Part shown: piece by piece, positions 24,308-36,500 of the stretch
How the letters are laid out: every line of letters starts with the position of its first letter
Numbering within the stretch: position 1 is the first letter of the stretch
From: Imbricaverruca yamaguchii
Taxonomy: Eukaryota > Arthropoda > Thecostraca > Neoverrucidae
Assembly (NCBI GenBank): GCA_034440575.1
Contig: JAOTOL010001623.1
Location: forward strand, 1,078,501 to 1,142,500
Length of the DNA stretch: 64,000 nt
Direction of reading: 5' to 3'
The notes under the pieces: generated by a model
The model's database searches: none
Told to the model about the DNA's origin: nothing
The model's input: only the letters and a program-made list of their open reading frames with translations
Program-made: the position numbers and the translations under genes

Positions 24308-25556
24308 TAATATTTTTCGCTCTCCCAATCACACTGAAGCTTAAACGTTAGGCCTATGGGTGCACATTAGATACAAATCGCTTTTTGGGAGGCTTTGATC
24401 GTGAACAAGATCATTCTCCATTACACAATATATTTTGGATAATGACTCGCGTGATCTAACTCGCCAACACCTTGCCTAAATAACTCGGTCGATTATGAAC
24501 TTCCCTGTTAGGCATCATCATGACGATGATCTCATGTAATGCTACTTGTGTGAATTTTCAGGTAGGTGAATCTTAGTAGTCCGCCATCCTTAGATATCTT
24601 AGCAAATATCAATATGAATATGAATATCAGTCCACTGGTGGCTTGATGGTCGTTTTACTGGTATGTTAAAGCTATTTCATCATATAAATTATGTTAATAT
24701 TATGTGCTGTTATATGCTGGCATGTTATTATGCATTATGTATGTATATGAAGATATTATATGTGATGCACCTTGTATATGTAAGCTAATTATATTAATGA
24801 ATAAAATGTTAATAATATGATTATCGTTGTTGATAGATGCCAGCTTGCATGGACAAGGGTAATGCGTTCATAAATGGAGCACAGTCCAATTAGCGGACCA
24901 ATCTAAAGAATTCGCACTAGTCCCGATGCCTTCGATTCGCCGGTGAGTGAAAGATTTGTTTTTAAAAAGGACTGCGAGACGGGTGCCGGCAATTCAGCCG
25001 ATGTGTGGAGACTGATGTTTGTGGTTCCACGAGGTGATAACAGATGGCGTTAACGGGCGTGATTTGTGTCGTACGTGGTGCAGGTCGGACAAATGTGATG
25101 CTTGCATCTTCCGGGGCGGTTGTTTTCGACGTTCGTCATCGGCCTGACATCGGTTGGTCGTGAGCGAACGGCTGGTTGACTTGGCAGGGTGGAGTCGCGG
25201 GTTGACAGTTACAACGGCAGGATACAGTAACGGTTGGGCCGCTGGACAGTGCAAAACGAAATGTATAATGTCATCATACAGAAGAGTAGCAGCGACAGTA
25301 AAGGTGGGAGGACAACGTCCAAGGGACGCTATACGCTATCCAACGTGCACACGAGTACTACTGGGTAGGTGCCTTTCATATTCAAAAGGGTACCCTTCAG
25401 TCAGAGGGGGTGCCGTCGACAAGTACGATGACTAGTTCCACCGCTAGCTGCGCCCATGCTTACGTACGCTTTTGGCTGCGGGCCTATTGAACACGTGTAT
25501 TGCACCGAGCGTACATATATAAGCCGGTTTACCACAAATATCTTTCTGACAAACAT
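24308..25556. other. AT-rich unique sequence, nothing recognised
   Basis: Includes a very AT-rich part at 24600-24830. Small frames (24994-25435) have no recognisable motif. Confidence 0.5.
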
Positions 25557-25580
25557 TTGTGTGTGTGTGTGTGTGTGTGT
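25557..25580. repeat. (GT)n microsatellite
   Basis: About 11 GT dinucleotides, continuing a TTTGTGTG lead. Confidence 0.95.
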
Positions 25581-26400
25581 CGGTGTTTGGCCAGCCTGGC
25601 ACCGCGTGGCGATGTCGGCTGTTTCCGGGTGGGCGTTTATGGTTTGAGTGTTTTGTGTTGTTTTTGCTAGGGGTAAAAGGGTATGAGGAGTAATATGGTG
25701 GGGATGAGAGGGAGCGAAGAAGAGTAAAGCTGGCTTGTAGAGGCGAGTTGTGAGAGAGTTGAGACGTCTTGAGTTACTTAACTAAAGCCGATGGATAGCT
25801 CGTGACTCCGTGACACTGCGAGGTGCGGGATTCGTGGCTGGCTGTGATGCGGGAGTTGCCACAAGCACGTGCAACGCACGTCCCGTCCTGCACTCCACAA
25901 CCCCGATCTTAATTACTGGATCCGCGCCTGTGTTGATATGGCGCTATCACCCGTTGCTGACTGTGGAGACTATGTGTGCACTTTCCGCCCAGAGTACTCG
26001 CACCGCCGCAATAGCGATCGCCCCTGACGGCTCGACACGCCTACGGGTACGGGCGAGGTCGATACCCGCGACGGACTGGGAGGGTCGTGACAGCTGCACA
26101 GTTCGAAGCAGCTGCCGGCCGGCTCAGCTTACCTTACAGCGAGCGGCCGATCCCCTCCTCTCCCAGCGTTCCAGCCGCAGCCGGTGTATCATAACGGGCG
26201 GCGCGACACCAGTTACCATACACCACCAACATGGGGCACATGTCCCCTGCCATGGAAAGGCGGGCGCACGTCTGACCGGGAAAAGGCGCCACTCCGGGCA
26301 GACTAGACTGCACCCCTCTCCCGCTCCATTTTTCAGACCAAAGAACCCCTGGAGAGAAGAAAACGCGTGCTATGTTCAGTGCCAGATTCGTGCTGAACTC
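25581..26400. other. GC-rich stretch with an unconvincing 197-codon frame
   Basis: The plus frame 25810-26403 is open but has no motif, no upstream context and low-complexity-free yet protein-unlike composition (Arg/Ser/Thr/Pro rich). I leave it uncalled. Confidence 0.35.
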
Positions 26401-26402
26401 TA

Positions 26403-26822
26403 GTTGAATCGAGATTCGACTCATGAATCAATCGTTTTCGAATGAGTCGCGAGTTTAATCGATTCTTTTCCCCAAACTATATTTTGAGTCGTGAGTTGAG
26501 TTCCATGTTCATTTTTTTTAATGAGTCATGAGACAATCATTCAAATCAGAATGAGTCATTTGTGTCTTATGACTCAAATGCAAGTGATGAACAAAGGATA
26601 TAAAGCAAGCACTTTTATGAATATTATGCCATGATAAAGAATGGAGTAAAAACAATATATTTATCCATGCTTAGCATTACATCATTGTCAACTTGTCAGC
26701 TGCCAATGAATCAAGAACAGGGGTACTGATGTTCTCTACCGAAAGTCGATGACAATAACTACAAATAAGTATTGATATTTTGATGTCAAAGCAAATTTAT
26801 CCGTGTCTAATTAAATCAGCGA

Positions 26823-26899
<77 letters not shown>

Positions 26900-27145
26900 T
26901 TATGTATATAACGTGTTGGCAGTACACACTGAATTATATGGCTTATGATTGCGATACCACTGGGTAGGACCTGAATCGATTCTAATTTCTGTCAGTCTGT
27001 CTGAGTCGAGAGTCGAATGCTGCCTTGTGAGCTCCGAAACTGAATTGAGCCCGATCAAATAATTTTGACCTGCTCTGAATCATGAGTCGAATCACATCTC
27101 AAAGTGTATGAGTCACATGTGAGTCGACTAAGAAAATTTGAGTCC
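26403..27145. repeat. Degenerate GAGTCG/TGAGTCATGAG repeat with embedded (TA)n
   Basis: Words such as GAGTCGCGAG, GAGTCATGAG, AATGAGTCATTT and GACTCAAATG recur on both strands at 26405-26580 and again at 26995-27135. A 67-bp (TA)n lies between them (26827-26893). The two flanks look like ends of one degenerate dispersed element. Several TGAGTCA strings are AP-1-like but are explained by the repeat. Confidence 0.5.
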
Positions 27146-27624
27146 AGCACAAGTCTGCTCGGTGCACGTGTCCCATTGCTCAGCGAATTTCCAGCAGCTC
27201 AGGCGACCTTCCAGACGAGTACCCATACCCCACCATGAAAATCCTTGGATCCACCCCTGCACCCAAGCTATACCGGAGGCGCTGACAGGCCCACCCCTGG
27301 CCTGCAGCCCAGATAACCACGTGACATAGCGACACCCATAGCCCCGTCATAGATGGACACGAAAGGATCTGAATGGCTGGTGGATGATGACGCGCCAGCC
27401 CCGGAGGCGGTGTTGGTGGCAAGATGTGTGGCCGGGGCTACAGGGGAACCGACTACAGCCAGGTCAGGCTGTGGTCGAATCACGCGGTCGGCCGGCCACC
27501 GAAGATAAGAGAGACGTGGCGTTGTGATCTGCCATGGTGCCCATGAGGGGAGGGGCTATGGTCTACAGAGGCATCGACTGTGGCTACTTCAAGCTGCTGT
27601 CGAATCACGCAGTCAGCCGGCTAC

Positions 27625-28170
27625 CGGAGAACGAGAGCGGCGTTGTGGACCGCTACAGATGACGAGAGCCCTGGCGTTGCGGACCGCTACAGATAAGGGC
27701 CGTGACGTTGTGGACCGCTACAGATAAGGGCCGTGACGTTGTGGACCGCTACAGATGAGAGCCGTGACGTTGTGGACCGCTACAGAGGAGAGCCGTGACG
27801 TTGTGGACCGCCACAGAGGACGGGAGCCGTGGCGATGTGGACCACTACGGATGAGAGCCGTGGGGTTGTGGACGGCTACAGAGGACGAGAGCCGTGACGT
27901 TGTGGACCGCTACAGATGAGAGCCGTGGCGTTGTGGACCGCTACAGAGGACGGGAGCCGTGACGTGGATCGCTACAGATGAGAGCCGTGGGGTTGTGGAC
28001 GGCTACAGAGGACGAGAGCCGTGACGTTGTGGACCGCCACAGAGAACGGGAGCTGTGACGTGGACCGCTACAGAGGACGAGAGCCGTGACGTTGTGGACC
28101 GCCACAGAGAACGGGAGCTGTGACGTGGACCGCTAGAGGACGGGAGCCGTGACGTTGTGGACCGCTGTCA
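27625..28170. repeat. 31-35-bp minisatellite, about 17 units
   Basis: Repeats of GAGAGCCGTGACGTTGTGG plus ACCGCTACAGATGA at 31-36 bp spacing. Length varies by insertion of GGACG before GAGCCG or loss of GTTGT, and two blocks (27945-28060, 28060-28130) are themselves duplicated. Confidence 0.93.
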
Positions 28171-29389
28171 TAGCTTGTCGCGCCGCTGCGACTTCCGCCG
28201 TTATCAAGACTACATAATAGAACAGTACCGCAAATAGCTACATACAAGTCCACAAAGATGTACTTCTGTTGCACTACGCACGCGCTCACATTCACAGACC
28301 CCGGTACGCTATGCTGCCTACTGTAGGTCGTGAACAGCGGTGTCTGCGTTAGTGGGGAGCATAGGCGACGCTATCAATGTTGGATAGGGGTGGTGAGGTA
28401 GTGCGAATGGGTGCTTAGGTCGATTGTTTTCATGCAGAACCATATGCTAAATGGCAGAAAATTGGAGCGTCACCCTTTGTCATGTGATCATTCATTCGAA
28501 ACGTACAGCTTTCCGCATTCCAAAGCAGTTTCTTTTCACGGCTATTGATGACCTAGCGACGAAATTTCGGTTTGTTGCAAGTAATGGGAACATATTTTGT
28601 CAGATAAAAACTTCTACTTCCTCGATTGCTTTTCAAACCATTAAATTGTCTTACTTTTTCGTTCCTTTGAACATCACTATCACCATAATATTTCTGGATA
28701 CAATGCTGGGGGTGCGCCATAAACGCCTTTTTCTACTTGAGTATGTACTTACAACCGCAACCATTTAACTCTTTATAAACTTCAGCTCAGAACGTCTTCC
28801 GGACCATAGACACTAAACAAGTTTAGGCAGCCTACTCCGAACTTGTCTGGTAACATATGGTATCCGCCGTTCTTGAAGTTTCCCCCTTTCCGATAAATGC
28901 TCCACCGCGTCTAAGATAGATGCCCGACTACTCACTCACGCGGGAAGAATACGACATTCCGAACTATAGTGCACAGCTATCAGCAGTGCATGACAGCAAG
29001 CGCCCACACAAAGCACACACGCATACACACGTGCGACACGCAGGCCGTGCGCGTGCTCGCGCGAGAGCGAGAGAAGGCTGGTAGGTTATTTGGGTTTTCG
29101 GCCGCATCGACCAGGATTGGTCATCTAGCGCCCATAGAAGAGAGGAGGCAGAATGGATGAGCTGAATAGGTTATGCATCATTTAAGCTAATAAAATACAA
29201 TATATCGCAATACAGACTAGATAACGGAGTCAGACAACACCAGCATCCAGCAGTATTTATTGTTGGGGGCAACACAAGTGCAGTGCTCGCCTAGTTGGTT
29301 CAGTTTTAGAGCGCATTGACAAGACTTCATCATTTGGCGCCCATTGATGTTCCACCAATTAAGTATAGACCGATCTTCTCAAGTTGTAA
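28171..29389. other. Region 3' of XRCC1, no gene recognised
   Basis: Unique sequence. A minus-strand AATAAA at 29256-29261 is the first such hexamer beyond the XRCC1 stop and could be its polyadenylation signal (about 1.15 kb 3' UTR), but a LINE relic intervenes and this is only a possibility. Confidence 0.35.
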
Positions 29390-29800
29390 GGATCGTTAGC
29401 TGTATGCAACCAAGTCACACACATAAGCATACACACAGGAGAAAAACCTGTCTTTCTGCACTAACCGTACGATGCCAACGAACCTCATGACGGAGACATT
29501 GTCAAATAATTTACTAACTTGTATGATGCGCGAATCGTCAACTAGAACGTCAACAGGCGTAGGTGAGGCCGCACAGTGCCAAAAATTCCGTCTCTGCTGC
29601 ACTCCGAAGAGGGACATGACACCAGAGCATGGCACACTGCAAGCGGTACATCGCAATGGTCACACATCGGCTTCGACTCCTTCATCAACAAGTAACCGTG
29701 AGTGGCGTTTGCGTGCCCTATCACTAACCTGTCGAGTGTTATTTCCTCCTGCAGACATCTTCCTCACGGATGACTCCCAAACACCAGACGGCTTTTAAAT
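29390..29800 (-). mobile_element. LINE ORF2 C-terminal relic
   Basis: Minus-strand frames read RLVIGHANATHGYLLMKES, CDHCDVPLAVCHALVSCPS and, after a shift, DVLVDDSRIIQVSKLFDNVS. This is the order expected for the RLRxGHT...C-x2-C tail and the final D-S-x-ILxFLK segment of I/Jockey-like LINEs. Frameshifted and 5'-truncated. Confidence 0.7.
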
Positions 29801-30402
29801 GCTTAAAGCTTGTTCTTATCAATGAACTGCCACGCTTGCTGCCAATTAAGCCGCAAGGCGTTTAGCTCGACAAGCTGGTTGAGATGTGCGTGTCAGGGAG
29901 GGGACCTGTACGGGCGGCAGGCTCAGCGGCTGCCTTCTTCCCGCCACATTAACCGACACAGTGCACACCACAAACTGCAGTGCACGGCGTGCACTTCCGC
30001 ACCACATCCGGTGTCGGCTCAAAATGCACAAACACTGATTGATCGAATATTCACGCTTGGTGCTTCAGAAAGAGGCCGAATGACCACGACACGTGCCACC
30101 TGTAGCCAGACAGGTCAGTGCACCACCTCTACATAAATCACCGCCGAGCCCTGCATGACGCAGCAAGAGGCCACACACAGGATGGCAGGCGGGCGGGGTC
30201 AACACGTGACGAACGCTGACCGTTCCTCCGCAGTTGGATGGGCGCGGCGGATCTGACCGGATTTGTCCTGACCAGCGAGCCCATCACTACGTGCAACGCA
30301 AACTCTCAACAAGGTGAGTCAGCAGGCCGAGACCTTCGGCGGGGACTAGTCGGCTGGTGGACGTCACCGGCAGCAGTGACGTCAGACGGCGCCGTGGTGA
30401 CG

Positions 30403-30516
30403 TCACAGGTCGGCCACCACCAGGTAGGGCTGCGGCGGCACGAACCTCCACTGGCGAAAGCACGCCTCGAGCCAGGCGGGCCGGGCGAACATCACCTCCG
30501 GGTGGTCCGCCACCGC
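30403..30516 (-). CDS. XRCC1: XRCC1 exon 10 (C-terminus, stop)
   Basis: 37 codons [20 protein letters not shown] to VVADL and TGA (30403-30405). The BRCT2 tryptophan of the RPxW motif is kept. Acceptor CTGCCGTGCAG, phase 0. Confidence 0.92.
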   Translation of the reverse strand, partial: AVADHPEVMFARPAWLEACFRQWRFVPPQPYLVVADL

Positions 30517-33500
30517 CTGCACGGCAGACACGCACACAGCACGTGTCAGTCTGGTGACGGGTGCGTCAGCTATCACGCGTGTCAGCTTAGTGTCGGGTGT
30601 CAGCTGGAACACGTCAGTCTGGTAATGTGTGTCAGCTACAACACGTCAGTCTGGTGATGTGTGTCAGCTACAACACGTCAGTCTGATGATGTTTATCAGC
30701 TATAGCACGTCAGCCTGGTTGGTGGTTACTGATTTTACAAGTCGACCGTTGAGTTATGTAGCGTCGCTAATCTTTCACGCCGATTGGTCCCGGGCGAAGA
30801 GTAGCGACAGGTGAGACTCGAACCCACAATCTCTCGATCGTGAGATGGGCAAATTTTTACCCTTAGACTATACGTCGGTACAGTGCACGGCAGGATTGGA
30901 AAAATAGGCTGTTCCTGGATGCTTTGCATCCCGAGCATTATCCTCCCCGGTAAATCCTCTATTCTGTTTAACTTTGGAGATTGAAGAATGATGCTTAGCA
31001 ATGAACTATTTAATAAAGTGCTATGATTCACCTGAAAATCGAAACTGAAAGTATCATGTCGCAGATTTTTTTTTCAACGCGAAAATAAAAACAGTAAATC
31101 TCCAACTCGAACTCGAATGGGATAGTACAAAATACCTTTAGCCCAGCTCAGCCCAGCCTCATGGGACACAGGCGGGCCGAGCCTGAACGGTAGTAAGCTG
31201 CTTGGGAATCGGCCGACCCAGCACAGTCCACACGTGCCAGCCTGCGTACACCCACCCGCACCACCCGATCCCTAGGCATGACTCGCACCGACGGCGGCGA
31301 GCATGTCGAGAGTGGTAGGACGGTCAGACCGCCGGCGCTACCGTGCGAGCCTGCCGCCGGCTCACATGTCGGCCTGACCACATGGCACCTGAACTGACCT
31401 CGTCGAAGTTGCTGTCCCAGGCGTCGGAGGTTATCACATAGTTAATCCCGCCGACGAAGTACTGCTCCAGCTTCCTGTAAACAAAAAGAAAATGACGTCA
31501 GCCCTACGAAATCATGCAGAATGGAGATAGCTATGCAAAACGACATGCTTCGCGACTTAATATTATGAGCTTATGAGCTATGCTGAATGACTTAGTTTTC
31601 GTTTTAGAATATTCCTTGAATTTTGAGACGAGCTCATATAAAGTCATGCTAGGGACGATTTAGATCATAGTATGGGTGGCGAGACAGGTAGCTTTTTAAT
31701 TTATGTTGTAGTAGAAGAACAATCATCCAGTTAATATCTCTTGTTCATCATCCCGAATCAAAATAATGTTAATAGGCTACAGGGAATATTTGGAAAGGCC
31801 CTATTATTTACATAGTCGATATGGCACTTGATGGAGTGTAGTATAAACCCGTCCCTCTCAGTCAATACTAAAGAGTGCAAAATTGCTTCCAAAATTGCAT
31901 GCTATTACGGCAAGGCACAGCGGTATTCGCGTACTAATTGGAGGTATTGTTGCATGTACCCAGCAAATATATACACATTGCCAAGTATGATGGAGAAGCA
32001 TTTACATATATTGCGATATAACTGAACACCCAATAATTAACATTTATGTACATACAAGAACGCTGAGACTCTTGGACTGCACATTTCTCACCCTTAAAAA
32101 GATGATGAAGCCAACTGTAACCAACAAAACATGCAATGAAGAAATCGGTACTCGAACGATGCCACCGTTCCTGACACGCTGCACAGGCCAAAGCCTCAAG
32201 CGCTAAAACATCACTATCGCTAGCTTGCTGCAGCTCATTGACCCCGTCCTGCCAGAGGCCACCGACCCTAGCCGGCTGGAGGAGACTGACCCGCCGAACG
32301 CCGCGATGCATCTGGCCGACTGGCGACGCGACTCGGACGACATCGCCTCGCCGTACAGCAGGAACGTGCGGCCGCGAAACAACTCGGGCAGCTCGGGCAC
32401 GCGCAGACCGGTCGTGTCGGGCCGCCGCTCGCCGGCCGCCTCGGCCTCGTCCTCATCCTCGTCGGTGTCGGCGTCGTACGCCGCGTCCGAGTCGTCGTCC
32501 ACGGCCGCGGCCGCCCGCTTCGGCGGCGTGGCGGCAGGCGGCGAGCGGCGGCGCTGCTTCTTCGCGACGGCGTCCCCACCGCCCGGGCCGACGGCTTGTG
32601 TGGAGGACGAGCGTTTGGCCGGGGAGGCCGCCGGAAGCGAGGGGCTGCGCCTGCTCGGGGCAGCGGATGCCGGGGCGACCGCCGGGGATGGGGGGCTCCG
32701 CCTGCTCGGAGCGGCAGCCGGAGACGGGGCAGCCGCTGCCGGAAGGGAGGAGCTCGGTACCGCGGCGGAGGTCGGGTGCTGACGGCCGTGGTTAGGCGCT
32801 GGACTCTTCCCGGGGGCCGCCGCTGCAGTCTGCACAGACTCCTCCTCAGCCCTGGAAATGGACCGAGGTAGAGCCGTCAGACATGCGACACCACCAGGCC
32901 CCACTACACGTCAAATTACACCTCATGGTAACAGCACAAAAGTCGGTTAAGCCTTGTCGGACCGAGGTGGGGGTCAAAAGCCCCACAGCTCTGCTAGTGA
33001 TGACAGCCAATTTAGCACATACAGACACAAAACTGTCTGTACCTTCCTATTCACCTCTAACATCTCGTACAAATTTCAGGCGAAGATCACTGACCTGTTA
33101 CAGGTCAAAGAGGGTAATTCATGCCACTTTAACCTGCAAAGTATTGCTATTCATACTAGTTGTGACGTATCAATATTGAACTCAAAATGCTGTTCTTTCA
33201 CTAAGACCAACAACTGCTATATCGCCACCTCAACAAGGCTACTGACCTGATATCAGGTCAATTTCCACATTCACATACGAATTGAACATATAAAATAGCA
33301 CGTGGGGGTATTTTAAATGTAAAATGATAACTGAGCATGTCAAAACATTTTTGTTCAAAATATCTGATAGCTTAATGAAATATGGTCATGTCAAACATTA
33401 TGCATACTCTACACAGAATGCTGAGCAGAATGCTACATATCTTATACAGAATGCTGCTTTCTCTCAAGTCATCTTAATTGTTTCAGCATCACTAAGCCTT

Positions 33501-36500
33501 CCAACATCACACTGGGTAGCGAACCCGTGACATGACCTTATTTGACCTAAGTGAACATTCTGTGGATATTTTTAACGATATATCGAGAAATGCAAATGCA
33601 CATACGCCAGAATCTAAGTGTACATTTGATGAATTTGTATATTGTTATAGCAGGATCTAAATGCATTCTTTTATCTTGATCCTTGTAGCCTGACCCTGAC
33701 CACTCTTGCAACGACCAACATAAAACAAATCAATTTATGCGAGTTGTTGGTAAACAATGTGAAAGAAAAGAAGCTCTGAATTTTAAAACACCTTCCAGGA
33801 TTTAAGCCCGGCCTGCATATTGACCTCTGGTGGCGTCAATATAGGCCAAAATGCCAGTTAAGGTACGGTAGAGGCACTATGATCAGAGCTTTCAAACGGT
33901 GGTCCGCGTTTATTCTATCATCGGTGGGCCGAAATATCCTCGGTGGCTTGCACGACACCCCACCACCCGCGGCCCGGGCGGATTTTCCGAGGGCTGCCAG
34001 ATGTGGTAGCCCATCCTCCTGGTCCGTACTGGCGTCACACCGTACCGCCGCCGTCGGCATGATAGCCACAGCGGGCGATATTATGGACGTTTTCTTCAGT
34101 GCTTCAAAGACAGAGCAGAGTGAAACTGACGTCAATGGTATAAATCTACTACAAGCCACACAAACAGCAGCAGGCTGAGCTGGGCGTCGGGTCATGAGGT
34201 GTCCACCGGTGGTAACGGTCGCCACTCCACAGTGACCCGGCCCACTTACATCCTGATCTCGTCGTCCGTGTCGATCTCGTCCGTGCTGCCGCCGTACTCG
34301 TCACCAGCCGGTGGAGGTGGAGGCGCACCTGCGGCACACAGCAGCTGATGAGGCGTGCGGGCCGGCGCCGACCACTCACAGACATCTGGTCAGGGCAGCG
34401 TGGTGCCGAACGGGAACCGACCGGCACCCGGCACTCGCACCCATCGCCACCAGTCGCCCGCACCCATCGCCAACAGTCACTCGCACCCATCGCCACCAGC
34501 CGGCACCCGCCTCATGTCGCAGCGCCAGACCGCAGAGCCGGATATCGGACAGACTCGGACAGCACCCGCAGACCAGTCTGGCACCGTGTGTCAGAACGGT
34601 TCTGGCGCTTGGACGGGTTGGTTATGACGCATTGACTGCTGATTTCATGCAGCGCCCAGGACAGACTCGGGCAGCACCCGGAGACTAGTCTGGTGCCGTC
34701 TGTGGGAACGGTTCCGGCGCGGGATATGGAACAGATTCTGACAGCACCCGCAGACCAGTCTAACACCGTGTATGGGAACAATCTCGACGCGTGACACGGG
34801 ACAGACTCGGGGAGTACACCCGGAGACCAGTCTGGCACCGTGTGTGGGAATAGTTCTGACGCGTGACACGGGACAGACTCGGGGAGTACACCCGGAGACC
34901 AGTCTGGCACCGTGTGGAAACGGTTCCGGCGCGGGATATGGAACAGACTCGGGCAGCACCCGGAGACTAGTCTGGCGCCGTGTGTGGGAAAGGTTCTAGT
35001 GCGGGATATGGAACAGATTCGGACAGCACCCGCAGACCAGTCTGACACCGTGTGTGGGAACAGTTCTGACGCCGAGCTCTAGAATACATTTATGATCCGT
35101 TGTGGGGCTGGCTTTAGGACTGGCTTCACGACGAGCTCCTGACCAGAAATAGGGCCATATCTAGCGCCGGCGTGCTGGGGTCGTCTCTGTGGATAATTTC
35201 GTGACAGCCGACGCCAACTGAGCGTGATCCAGATCAGACCACAAACCGCCACAGCTACACAACCTTCAGCCTACTATCGAGAGCTTGTAGAGAGCATCTG
35301 TCGCATGTCAGGTGCTGTTAGACACACCCGCTGGTTGTCTGGTCCTGTCAGATGTACCTGATAGCAAGGGATGTCGGACGGACCTGCCGGCTGTCAGGGC
35401 TGTCGGACAGACCTGTCGGCTGTCAGGGGCTGTCGGACAGACCTGCCGGCTGTCAGGGATGTCGGACAGACCTGCCGGCTGTCAGGGGCTGTCGGACAGA
35501 CCTGCCGGCTGTCAGGGGCTGTCGGACGGACCTGCCGGCTGTCGGGCTGTCGGACGGACCTGCCGGTGGGTCGGATAGACCTGCCGGCTGTCAGGGTTGT
35601 CGGACGGACCTGTCGGCTGTTAGTGTTGTCGGACGGACCTGTCGGCTGTCAGGGGATGTCGGACAGACCTGCCGGCTGTCAGGGGCTGTCGGACAGACCT
35701 GCCGGCTGTCAGGGGCTGTCGGACAGACCTGCCGGCTGTCAGGGGCTGTCGGACAGACCTGCCGGCTGTCAGGGGATGTCGGACAGACCTGCCGGCTGTC
35801 AGGGGCTGTCGGACGGACCTGCCGACTGGCAGAGATTGTCGGACGGACCTGTCGGCTGTCAGGATTGTCGGACGGACCTGTCGGCTGTCAGAGGTTGTCG
35901 GACGGACCTGCCGACTGGCAGAGATTGTCGGACGGACCTGTCGGCTGTCAGTTCGGACGGCTGTCTCGGACGGACCTGTCGGCTGTCAGGGTTGTCGGAC
36001 GGACCTGTCGGCTGTCAGTATCTCGGACGGACCTGTCGGCTGTCAGGGTTTTCGGACGGACCTGCCGACTGTCAGAAATTGTCGGACGGACCTGTCGGCT
36101 GTCAGTATGTCGGACGGACCTGTCGGCTGTCAGGGTTGTCGGACGGACCTGTCGGCTGTCAGGGGTTGTCGGACGGACCTGTCGGCTGTCAGTCCTGTCG
36201 GACGGACCTGCCGACTGTCAAGGGGTTGTCGGACGGACCTGTCGGCTGTCAAGTTCTCGGACGGACCTGTCGGCTGTCAGGGTTGTCGGACGGACCTGTC
36301 GGCTGTCAAGGGTTGTCGGACGGACCTGCCGGCTGTCAGAGATTGTCGGACGAACATGTCGGCTGTCAGGGTTGTCAGACAGACCTGCCGGCTGGCAGAG
36401 ATTGTCGGACGGACCTGTCGGCTGTCAGGGTTTTCGGACGGACCTGCCGACTGTCAGAGATTGTCGGACGGACCTGTCGGCTGTCAGTCTTCGGACGGAC

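Noticed and set aside
25810..26403. 197-codon plus frame
   Set aside because: No motif, no repeats, no splice or promoter support; overlaps an open minus frame in GC-rich DNA.
30800..30882. Functional tRNA gene
   Set aside because: A and B boxes present, but the T-stem mismatch and 8-nt anticodon loop make a working tRNA unlikely; listed as a relic.
32225..32871. Three plus-strand frames of 90-185 codons
   Set aside because: Antisense shadows of GC-rich XRCC1 exon 8.
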